The notes under the pieces are model-generated. The model saw nothing but the letters and a program-made list of their open reading frames with translations. It did not search any database and had not been told where the DNA came from. Shown here in pieces: positions 28,635 through 38,256 of a stretch of DNA of 64,000 bases. Position numbers and translations under genes: made by a program. Source of the DNA: Lethocerus indicus (taxonomy: Eukaryota; Arthropoda; Insecta; Hemiptera; Belostomatidae); assembly GCA_019843655.1 (NCBI GenBank), contig JACDQD010000004.1, positions 30,205,872-30,269,871 on the forward strand. The letters run 5' to 3'. Numbering within the stretch: the first letter of the stretch is position 1; every line of letters begins with the position of its first letter.

Positions 28635-30388
28635 TAATTGGACAATTATTAGGCATAAATAACCGGCAATCAGTTGAACTGAAGGTAACCCGGCCGACCC
28701 GCCCGTCCACGTTACACACGGGCTCGTTCCACCCATTCACACAAACTCGGCATTAAATATCATTTTAAATTCGTTCTCTTCACTTTCTCAGAATTATCGT
28801 CGTCCCTTTGTAATTTTAAGATTAGTTCCGATCTTTAAATGAATTTCTTTTTTCTTAAAAGAAAAAAAGTCGCTTTCTTAAAATCGCGCTCGGACTATAA
28901 TAAATTTCCGAGTCGAAGGGAGTCCCTTCTCCCTTACGCCGATTTAATGAATCCGTATTTAACGCGAGGCAAACGCGGAATTGTAATAATGGTGCTGGCC
29001 GCGAGTCTATTATGTCAATTTCTTTTAAATGAGCCGAGTAGCCGAATTGCCCGACCGCTATATATAAATTAAACGTAAAAGAAACACAATTACGAAACAT
29101 GTTCCGTAATGGTCCTTCCCTCTTCCTAACTACCGACCTTATTATGAGCTCAAAATTGCGGATATTATCAAAACCGTAAATCGATTTAACCAACTTCAAT
29201 CTGGACAGGTTAAAAGAAAGGTAACCTTGCTTTCTCCCGCGACAAGAATTTTACTAAAGTTTTAAACTATTAGTTTCGACAATTTTAGTGCCAATGATTT
29301 GACCTTTCGGCAAGGGACCAGTCGCTTGACCGAAAACGTGACTTGTGTCGTAAATAAATTCATCTCCGCTATGATAATAATTGATTGGAGACCAACCAAG
29401 CAATTAGAAAATGTTGACGAAGCAGTGGATGTCAATCGCTCTGAAACCTGACGTCCACAACGAATCGGACCATTCCTGAGGGTTCGTTGTTTCGGGAAGT
29501 TAACGATCCGCCCGGGATTCCTGCAACGTTAATGTCGGTCGTAAAATTTTGGAATGTTAATTGCGCCGCAATTTCCTGGTGAGTTAACACGTGTTACACT
29601 ATACCGTTTTGATCGTGTTACGAAAGCGAACTGTAATTGTTATTGTGCTATCGTCCCAACAATGAAGAAAGCCCTGGTCATAAATTAAATCTCAATTACT
29701 CAGCAGTTAGAACCGTTAACGGTTATATAAAATTACGTCCAAAAATGGGACGCGACTCCTTCGTTGTTAATTAATTATAGTCGTGCCCGTAATTCTCGTT
29801 GGCCGCTTTTTGCGCCGATCGCGCGGTTTTTTTAACAGCTCTTTTTTGTTTTCTGTATGAGGTAACCGACTGAATCATTCCATTTCGATGTTGTAACCAA
29901 CAAGAAGTCAATGGAACCCCGGCGTTCATTATGTGGCTGGCCAAATTGAAGTCCTCACTAAGTAGTTCCTAAAGGAAAGGTATGATTAAGTATATTGCAG
30001 GCACTGCCCCTGCAAACACACCTGCATGACTGTTTCTTCTAAAATGTCGCCTGCATTTTAGTTTTGAAAACTTGCTCATTATCTTAAGAGCATCCGTCAA
30101 AACGTCGACAATCTATTTTGCTTCTTACACAATACATGAAATTAGATTATCACCTGCATTATTCCACTAAACATAAAATGACAGGGCTCATTGATAGGGC
30201 TCATTACGATTTTATTTAATGAAATGAATAAAATATTTAGTACCTTCTTAAAATTTTATTTTCTTATGCCAACAGTTGAAGTAACAGTGCAAGAGACTTG
30301 TGTATTGAATCATGCGTCATCTGTGGTGCCAAACAAGCGAAGGGAAAATCGTGACCGGAGTGACTCACCACCATACTGGCGGGCACAG
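28635..30388. other. gene-free intergenic DNA
   Basis: A hairpin-forming TTTTTTCTT / AAGAAAAAA pair with a 2-nt loop lies near 28845-28866. Nothing else is recognised. Confidence 0.5.
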
Positions 30389-30423
30389 CTACTGAAGATG
30401 GCGAGCAGCCGAAACCAAACCAG
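30389..30423 (+). repeat. dispersed structured motif, copy C (best-preserved core)
   Basis: The plus strand reads CTACTGAAGATGGCGAG, then CAGCCGAAACC, then AAACCAG. The CTGAAGA box, the GGC/GCC hairpin and the GAAA box are all intact. Its downstream flank departs from the GGTCTAG seen in the other copies. It lies inside a 143-codon plus-strand frame (30191-30622) that I consider unsupported. Confidence 0.6.
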
Positions 30424-31020
30424 CATTGAGGAGACAGAAGATCGTAATCTGCAATTGGAGAGCGACGGTGCGGGAAAACATAGTGTTCCGGCCGTTTCCG
30501 GGTACGTAAAATATATCTCGGATTTTACAAGAACTGGGAGTCCACCCATTCGTTGTTGGGGGGGTCCGGGGGCGGAGGCGGTGAATGTTGGGACTCTTAA
30601 ACGGCCGCCGGTGCGATCCTAGGCCACGGTACACGTTTAGATAAGGCGGATAAGCGGCAGATAGGAGGGCCAGATAATCTGAGGTAAAGGCGGTGGGCCC
30701 CGGGCTAGCACGCCTTCAGTCACTTCATGTATTCTGTACTATCTGACTCCCGCCCGCAACTCCTCCGCCTCACCGCCAACTGTCACATAACACAACCGAC
30801 CATCAACAGTTTATGTTGTCCATTTAAATTAATCGCTTCGAAAATTGGTACATAAAGAATAGCAGATGTCTCGGTTTAAGGAAAAAAAATACAAATGCGA
30901 TCGATATCCACATATTTCAGACTCAAATTTATTTTTATTTAAATATATTAGACGATATATGCATGCCGGCCCACAGTCCTCTCTACATTTACCTGTACGA
31001 ACATGAGGCCTGAATGTATA
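30424..31020. other. gene-free intergenic DNA
   Basis: A G-rich segment lies at 30555-30590, followed by AT-rich sequence. No gene is recognised. Confidence 0.5.
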
Positions 31021-31214
31021 ACGGGGACCGGAAAGTAATGTCGTTTTTTCACATAGAAAAATTTTGTTTGAATGAATGATGTACTCACCCTCGTTTCCAT
31101 TCTAACCTTAAAGTGTCTTCGGTACAACTTTAAGGTACACAATCAGCTGATAAGTAACAAACGAATATTGACGTGCGCAGAAATGACATTACTTTCGGGG
31201 CCCCCCCCCCCCAT
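31021..31214. mobile_element. mariner-like MITE (non-autonomous, about 194 bp)
   Basis: Perfect inverted 12-mers GAAAGTAATGTC lie at 31031-31042 (plus) and 31185-31196 (minus). They sit inside longer imperfect inverted ends, ACGGGGACCGG on the left and a C/G-rich run on the right. TA dinucleotides flank the element at 31019-31020 and 31215-31216, which fits a TA target-site duplication of the Tc1/mariner type. The right end has an expanded C12 run. The interior has no transposase-like frame, so it would depend on an enzyme supplied elsewhere. Family assignment rests only on the termini and the TA flanks. Confidence 0.65.
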
Positions 31215-31216
31215 TA

Positions 31217-34083
31217 GTTGTGCACCGTGTCAATGGTGAGCCTTTCGGACGAAATTCACGCATTCCGAATTCAAATTTTAGATGGTTTTTGAATTTGTTG
31301 TTGTATGGTGTGTCCAACCGAAACAACAGTGTCCAGTATGTGGAAAAGTAAATAGTGTCCAAATAATTTGGTGTGGGATAAAGGGCGGAATAAACGCCGG
31401 TATTGAGTGTAATGGGCGGAAGTCACCCTTGAAAAGAGCAAGTGTGCCAACCGCCATAAAATGTACCGTCCATAATTCCCTTTATTGGTCGGGTGGGAAT
31501 TTAGCCGGGTCGTGTCGGCGGCCAACTGGGCGAAACGGTGAGCTCCCATTTCCCCACTCGGCCGAGGACTTCCATCGCGTTTCTCCGATTCACCGAGCCC
31601 TCGAGATGTATTCCAGGGCGAATGATGAAGTAATTTTACGCCGTCCGAGATGACCGTGAAATCTGTAAGTGGGTTTGGTGGGGGGGCTTTTGAGGAAGCG
31701 CCCTGGGGACGGCCACCGAACTTGCCCCGAGAGGAAGACCCGGAAGCCGCCTATCCCCGCCTCCGACCTCCACCCTTAGACACTGACCTCGTTGCCTTTG
31801 CGCTAGCCCCGCATTAAGCCGGCCCCGTATATGGCCCGACCATTTATTTCCAACGACGCGAACAAGTGAAAATTGGACGCGTTTAACTGTCATTCCACTG
31901 TTGTTACTGTACTCTATCCTATATTTAAATTAAAAGTGTCTCCACTCGCTAATTACGCTAGAACGGTTTGGGCTTCTCCCAAACTTCAGTAGAATTCTGT
32001 AGGTAGGTTAGATTTATACACGTCGTTTACGGGTGGGGAAATTGTTTTCAATAATGGCAGATTTTCAGGAAGAAAGTTTAATATTTCATGTAAGGATATT
32101 TCCAATCACTTGTGAACATGAAACCTCATTCTATTACCGTGTACGGACCTGATACACGGAGTTTTCCAAACCGTGATGCTTTTTGTAAGTAATAATTTCG
32201 TTCAATCAATACTCTTTGGGCATCTATTCATATTCATTCTGTACCACTGGAATAGTGGAAAACGTTTTTCTTAATTTAAAATTTAAAGTTCTACACCAGC
32301 AAATCCTGCTAATGCATCCTCTTCGTTCGCTGATAATAATAGTATTACCGGTATATTAAGAAAATCAGATAATAATTCACTATATTAGGCGTCATTGCGT
32401 TGGAAATTGATCAATCCGCAACGGGGGGGCCTTCGTAGGTTTGTAATTGAGGAAGGTTGTAAGAGGATAAACGATGACTTCAAGAGAAAATGGGAAGATC
32501 GAAAGGGAGTCTCATCACTAGGGCGGGTGTAACCTACCGGTTCGTGCCCAGGGTGACCTCCCTCGCAACCATACGACTGAAACATGAGCACAGCATTATA
32601 GCTCGGATCACCCAATGCTCAGCACTTCGTGCGAATCCTGTAGGACGACTCTGAGAAGAGGAAGTGTGCAGGATAACAGTAGGCGTCAGAACGCTCTCGT
32701 CGAGCTCCTAGTGCTCACTTTTATTCCCGGCGATCCACCCACCATCTGGAGTGGATTATGATTTTCGAGGGAATGGACCGACCGCAAGAATGAGCCCACG
32801 ATGACTAAACAATTCAGTCCGTTCATTCATTTCACAGAACCGGTCACTGGGCAGTTTGACAGCAAAACGTTCTGATGTACCACACAAACGAGGGAGAGAA
32901 TGAACTAAAAACCTGCAGACCAGTTAGACGTTCCGAAAGCTATTAATATCTACGTCGATAGCCTTGATGTCGGAGCCGCGTCATCCTCCCAATTGGGACA
33001 CCGTCCAAATCGTCTTGCGCCGTACGCATTGCCATTAATCGAATACTAAAAATAATCCATTATTTTCCCGGCGAATAAGTAAAGGAGGTTAAATGATGGC
33101 TAAAGTAGAGAAGGAAGGGAGGGTCGCTCGGGGCGGTCCCTGTTATCTCGCCGACCGGATCACCGTCTAATGACTGGGCTGTCTCGCTCGCCCATAGGAC
33201 ACCTCTCGCATACGTTCGAGAGTTTACTCAATCGTTTCGTGTTATAATGAGTCACACTCAGCGTCATCGGCCGCTTTCACGGGCTCATTATATTTTAACT
33301 CGTAGACGACGGCAACTTGCCGCTCCACCTCAACCAGCTCTCAGACATCGCATCTCAGTTTGTGCCCGCGGACTCGATGGAAACGATATTTTTTTTAACA
33401 CTCAGAAATACATAGGAAAATAAATTGCATACGCGACGGATCAATGAAAAGTAATAAAGCCACAACTTTAAAAGTTGTCTGTTTTGATCTCATGGCCGAT
33501 GACATCTTCTGGAGTTATCTTGTTCGTCAGAGTCATCAAAAGTGCTGACAATATGCTTCAGTGGCCTGACCATATTAGTGACTGAATGAAAGGACGATAC
33601 AGGTAAATGACGGTTAAACCTAAGTTCGAAAAGTTTCATTTCCGCGAGTACATCTTCGAAGAATTACTGCTTATTAAAAGAAAAAAATCTTCTCCTCCTT
33701 CGAATTACCACGTAATAGCAATTAGCACCACGGGTTGAGATTACATTCAGAGTAACGATATGCTTCTTTTCCTATTTCGATAGTAATGTGCCGGCATAGG
33801 CGGACCGCCGAGTAATGGGAGACTTCCTCGGTTGCATCACTGCCGGCGGTATCGCGTCGACTGGGAGCAAAAAACTGCCCCGTGCCCCTGGGGCCTCCTC
33901 AGGGCAGAGATTGGCTGCGCGATACATAAAAAAAATATTATATTCGCGGAAATTAGCTTTTAATTCGACGCCAATTAATATAAGCGCGGGAGTCGAGAAA
34001 TTGACGGCAGGTTTATCAGTTAATTCATCGGAAACTTGAGATTTCCTGTGTGGCTTCCAATTCCTCGGGGGCTCTGCCACCCG
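31217..34083. other. gene-free intergenic DNA
   Basis: Frames at 31282-31653 (plus), 31636-31893 (minus) and 32385-32615 (minus) are open, but I recognise no domain in them. No other structure stands out. Confidence 0.5.
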
Positions 34084-34136
34084 GAGAGAGAGAGAGGGGT
34101 GGTCGGAGAGGGAGGCAGGGAGCGAGAGAGGGAGCG
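34084..34136. repeat. GA-rich imperfect tract
   Basis: Two GA runs are separated by GGTGGTCGG-type sequence. The tract lies in a purine-rich strand. Confidence 0.85.
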
Positions 34137-36140
34137 GATAATAAATGTGACCTCCCCACTCACAACCCCGCACCCGTACACTCCTCAAAGGCGTCTCAAC
34201 CATAAATATCTAAAACATCGAACCTTTTCCCCAATAATCGGTTATATTTGGGACTAATTTTGGGATTGATTTTGATTTAATACCGTCCTTAATTGGATTC
34301 CGATAATTTTTTTGTGTCGTCCTCAGCAGTGGACTACGATTATGATGAGAAAAGCTTCCTAGGTACCCAACAACAGTTACTTTTTATAATATCCGAACCT
34401 CAGATAGATGCGATGCAGATTCACAGACGTCTACCAGTAATTTAATGTCAATTTGATTACTGGGCTGGCAATCCTGGTGGAGAGTAATGGAGACAAACTC
34501 GAGGAGCATTGTCGCAATAGATTTAATACAATAGAATTTCAGCCCTTCGAACAGTTCGTGTATTTTCGATTGTCTGGAAGTTGTGACTGTTGTTTGGACA
34601 CCATTGCTCGGGTCTAGTTGGGACCGCCTTGGGCTGGTGGAAGGGGGATGGGGGCTGGGGACTGGGGGGTGGTCGGTATTGTGGAAGCGGTGCGGGCCAT
34701 GTGTTTCTGGTTGGAAATGACAGGGGCAATTAGTGTGGAGGGTGGGGGCCACCGCCGCTCACTCGTGTTGATAGCCGGCTCAATTAGGGGATGATACAAG
34801 ATGGCGGAGCTCATTCCACCCCATGCCACTGGCGCCACTTTCTCACGGTTACGTCGTTCACATCCTCCCCTACCGTTCGGGGTGTCTTTTTTGTCATCCG
34901 CCACAATTACACCACGAGCAATTTTTTTTCATCTCCGAGCTACAATAGCGGTTATGTTATAAACCCTCAACAAATATGTCGAAGTAATGATATATAATTA
35001 GTAATTCGTATAGTCTAGTTCTTAGTATATAATTAGTAATTATATATATTGTTATTAAGATCATTAAAAGAGTTCAGTATGGTATATGGAGAAAATCTCG
35101 AAACATAATATTGTTCAGTTGAATCCCCAAATTCAGTTGAAACTACAATATGAGGATGACTATACATTGTCACATTTTACCATTACATTTAGTATTTTAA
35201 TACTATATAGTTCTGAAATATAACAAATTATACTCGCTTTCTCTCTTAGGTAAAGCAATTATTCTGCACAACTAGTTTTATAATTTCTCCTAAGCTTTTC
35301 ACAAGTTTTGTAGAAGAAAAAATGAGGAAAAAATTAATTTCTCCCAACGCGGAGATTTAATTACAAAGTGGCTCATTGGGCCGATTTTGGTATGCAATTA
35401 TTTCAGATAAGGTCAGAAATCCAGAACTCGTCACCGAGTTCAATTTATTTCCACGGCGTAAGGTCGTCTCGGATTTTTTTTTTTTTTAACCTCCCTATTT
35501 GGGTCATCGGATCGATAATAAATCCGGGCCGAAGTGATATGCACGACTTCTTAATGAAATCATAACATAAGGTTATGCGACGCAACGAAACCGAAGGTAA
35601 TTGCAAATTAACTTTTGTTGCGGGATAATCAAACGGCGTCAGTTTGAAATTGAGCCTGGCCTCGATCTGCTGCTCGCGTTTTTATGTTTCCTACTCACTT
35701 TATCTGCCCCGTATGATTCAGTTTCGATGGAATTGAGTCTTTAAAAAAAAAGGACATAACTTTTCACATTGCCTTGTGCATCCCAATTTCTTCACCTTCA
35801 TTTAGTGTTTTTGCGATTGATTATCCACCGGTTTTGCCGGATTTGCCACAGCTTTGATAAAGAAAACTGTCAAAGTTTATTTTTTATATGTATCAAGAAT
35901 AGTAACATTTTTGGTTCAATCAAAATAAATTAGTTCAGAAATTAAGGTTAAATAACCAGCCGCCAGGCATTATTCAAAGTATAAGCGTTAGACATGACAT
36001 CCAGACGAGAAAATGGGCCAAAAAAAATTCCTTGAAAACCAAAAGCCCTCCAGAATGTTACTGGTCTGTTCAATATTTCAAATACGCGTTATTTATATTG
36101 TGTCCCGTGGGATTTTCTATCTCCCCTGTTTGGTCTTAGT
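34137..36140. other. gene-free DNA with G-rich patch and AT-rich direct repeat
   Basis: A four-run G-rich segment at 34643-34670 could form a quadruplex. A 16-bp direct repeat, TATATAATTAGTAATT, occurs at 34991-35006 and 35026-35041. AT-rich sequence follows. No gene is recognised. Confidence 0.55.
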
Positions 36141-36175
36141 CTGGACCGGTTTTGGCTACACGCCATCGTCAGTAG
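36141..36175 (-). repeat. dispersed structured motif, copy D
   Basis: The minus strand reads CTACTGACGATGGC, GTGTA, then GCCAAAACCGGTCCAG. The CTGANGA box and the GGC/GCC stem are intact. The GAAA box is changed to AAAA. Similarity to copy A continues downstream on the minus strand (AGACTAAGA, then GGGGAGAT), so both copies derive from one longer element. Confidence 0.65.
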
Positions 36176-36764
36176 GCGGCTGTGTTGCGTAGGTTTGTGT
36201 TGTTGCAGTTAGACACAATTTATTTAGACACAAGTGACGACTAGCTAGTTTTCATAAAAGAAATTCAACTGGTACAACAAAGTATTTGCTAATCATTGCC
36301 TACAATATTTATTGTAGTAAATTCAAATGTAATACATGACTACAGAATCTATGACTATTATTACTCCCACCGTTTTTGTGAATATACTATTTTCATTGAT
36401 CCAGTATACAGAAAATATTTTAACCGGTGTGGCAGCCGAATATGATTATTTAAAAGGAAAGGGAATATTCACTATTAGGGGTAAAAAACAGTACTGAGAA
36501 TAGGTAGTGTACATAACAACATTTAATGCTGTTTACATACATTATACATATCACGTAACTAAGCTAAAGTATATACATAGCTATACATAAAGTATATAAG
36601 TTCGAAATTGCACTTATATAACTGAAATAGGAGTATTTCAAAAATGTATACATCTCGTCCAACAATTTTATGTTACAATAAATCCTTAAAGTTTAGTGAC
36701 AATAAATTAATTTGGTACTGGACTAATGTTTACAGATATCTTTGTACACATTGTATATGTATAT
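36176..36764. other. AT-rich DNA beyond the proposed ladybird 3' end
   Basis: Rich in TATACA/TGTATA steps, with further AATAAA-like signals on the minus strand (for example 36308-36313) and a third Pumilio-type motif at 36570-36577. The transcript may extend into this stretch. Confidence 0.35.
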
Positions 36765-37853
36765 AGAAATATACGTATACGTATTTATTTATAATGTTGT
36801 GTGTAAATACTTCTGTACACGTGTGAAATTATTTACAGGATGATTGCACGAACTTTTAAAAACACGATACTGCCTAAAAGCATCTTACAATAAGAACAGA
36901 ATATAAATTAATGGTAATTATAACAAACTACAAATTAATACTGATGCTTCTCTATATGTTCATCACAACATAGAATACAAATGTTGCTCTGTGCGCAAAA
37001 TTTGTACATAAATTAAAAATCTTATTTACAATCGAGCACGAACTGTCGGAATATTGTACATTGGTCGCATTCTTCGGAAGTTGATGTCGGAGGCAGTTAT
37101 GGTTCGGAAAAATATTTAGTTTTTTTTAGTTCCCTAATTAAATTCGCTTAAGGAATTACCGTCGTTTCTACTCTCCGGTAAGCATTGTCATAAAAGATAG
37201 AAATATTTGTTTTTACCTAAACAAAAACAGATATTACACATTTTAATGAGATTATGTTACAGTAAAGAACTTAGCACAAGAGGAAACGAATCGTAAAATA
37301 GATTACCTAAATATGTTACCTTTAGATGTTATCGTTCGCATACATGTGAAAAAAGTTCACGTCAAAATAGGAAACCTATGAATTCAGTATGAGATCGATT
37401 GCAAGTGTTCTTATTTGAAACCTCGAGTACGCATTTTTCTAAAAAATTAGGTTTTTTTCACCTCAAATGAAAATATTCGGTGGTCATTTCGGCGACGTCA
37501 AAGTTCGACAAAATGGAACTTAAATGCCAAAAGAACGCGCGTCACGTATTGACAACAGCAGGCCTCTTGATATCGGGCCGGATGTCCCACGCCAGCTTCC
37601 GAGTCCGAGCAACATTAGCGCCGACAAATATTCAATACTTTCTTCGTTCTTTACCGTTCAGTTTTAAGCCGACAGGCCGGCTTGAAACTCCGAATAGAAA
37701 TTCAGAAAAATAATCACGATCGATCGTACACCGAGTATTGCACAGAGCGATAATCTTCGATTCACTTCTGGTCTTTCAATCGTGACGGCGAAATTCGGTG
37801 TTTTCACTGGAGGATATCGGTTGGCCCAGTCTTGTCCGACTCGGGATCGAAAC
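36765..37853 (-). promoter_or_regulatory. probable 3' UTR of the ladybird gene, with candidate poly(A) signal and Pumilio sites
   Basis: The 1.1 kb after the TGA is strongly AT-rich and has no plausible coding frame. On the minus strand an AATAAA lies at 36784-36789, with a TGTGT-containing stretch just beyond it, so cleavage near 36765 is plausible. Two exact TGTAAATA (UGUANAUA, Pumilio-type) motifs fall at 37023-37030 and 36830-36837, and a TGTATATA falls at 36570-36577 beyond the proposed end. An alternative ATTAAA at 37242-37247 would give a shorter UTR. The UTR end is inferred, since no transcript evidence is available. Confidence 0.4.
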
Positions 37854-38236
37854 TCACTTTTCGAGTAGCACCGGCGACTTGTCCTCGTCGCCGCCGACCA
37901 CCGCCGCCTTCTTCTTCAGGATGCCGAAGTTCTGGACGTTCTCCAAGAAGGACTTGTGCGCGGTGAACACTTTGGCCGTCTCCACGTCCTTCTTCAGCTC
38001 CTCCATGTCCCTCTTCAGCTTGGCCCTCCTGTTCTGGAACCAGGTGATGACCTGGGCGTTGCTGAGGCCGAGCTGGGCGGCTATCTCGTCTCTGTCGGCG
38101 GGCGACAGGTACTTCTGGTAGAGGAACCTCTTCTCGAGCTCGAATATCTGGTGGTTGGTGAACGCCGTCCTCGATTTGCGCTTCTTCTTCGGCTGTTGTC
38201 TGTTGTTGAACAGGTTCAACGCGTTGCCGGAGGATT
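37854..38236 (-). CDS. Lbx: ladybird / Lbx-family homeobox transcription factor, last exon (5' part of gene missing)
   Basis: This exon encodes a nuclear DNA-binding homeodomain protein of the ladybird/Lbx family. In flies, ladybird early and late act in muscle, heart and nervous-system cell identity within the NK homeobox cluster. The exon starts after an acceptor AG at 38237-38238, at codon position 2, so the upstream exon supplies one base. It encodes [17 protein letters not shown], then a full 60-residue homeodomain, then a charged segment ([11 protein letters not shown], later [18 protein letters not shown]). It ends at a TGA at 37854-37856. Family marks are [19 protein letters not shown] in helices 1-2 and [15 protein letters not shown] in helix 3, with the less common Thr47. 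The tail after the homeodomain is only about 49 residues, shorter than I recall for fly Lbe/Lbl. Third codon positions are strongly G/C, unlike the AT-rich DNA downstream. I cannot tell lbe from lbl orthology. Any ATG-led frame inside the exon misses its true start, because translation begins in an unseen upstream exon. Confidence 0.94.
38004..38183 (-). other. homeodomain-coding segment (60 codons)
   Basis: Counting from Lys1-Arg2-Lys3-Ser4-Arg5, the invariant core residues fall at their usual positions: Phe8, Leu16, Phe20, Trp48, Phe49, Asn51 and Arg53. Recognition-helix residues are Thr47, Gln50 and Met54 replaced by Ala54. Thr47 with Gln50 is typical of the Lbx and Tlx/C15 groups and predicts binding to TAAT/CAATTA-like sites. 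No frameshift, insertion or stop interrupts the domain, so the gene is probably functional. The intron lies about 17 residues before the homeodomain, which agrees with the intron position I recall for vertebrate LBX1. Confidence 0.93.
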
Positions 38237-38256
38237 CTGAAATGGAAAGAGAACGA
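38237..38256 (-). other. 3' splice site of the ladybird homeobox exon
   Basis: Read on the minus strand, the intron ends in TCTCTTTCCATTTCAG, a pyrimidine-rich tract followed by AG, directly before the exon. The open frame upstream of the AG loses similarity to ladybird proteins at exactly this point. This supports a spliced gene whose earlier exon or exons lie at higher coordinates. Confidence 0.8.

Noticed and set aside
28396..28756. Overlapping frames rich in Arg-Glu or Ser-Leu
   Set aside because: Translation artefacts of the CT/GA tract, open in three frames on both strands.
30389..30423. Calling copy C an active hammerhead ribozyme
   Set aside because: The two core boxes are present, but an extra T breaks the pairing of stem II, and stems I and III with a cleavage site could not be drawn convincingly.
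31282..31653. 123-codon frame with a CPVCGK zinc-finger-like start
   Set aside because: Only one Cys-x2-Cys pair is present with no partner ligands in finger spacing. The rest has no recognisable domain and lies next to a MITE.
32385..32660. Possible retrotransposon coding fragment on the minus strand
   Set aside because: The composition hinted at a mobile-element protein, but I could identify no reverse transcriptase, integrase or endonuclease motif.
37798..38240. Plus-strand open frames of 107 and 94 codons across the homeobox exon
   Set aside because: They are antisense shadows of the GC-rich ladybird coding exon. The minus-strand frame encodes a complete, recognisable homeodomain.
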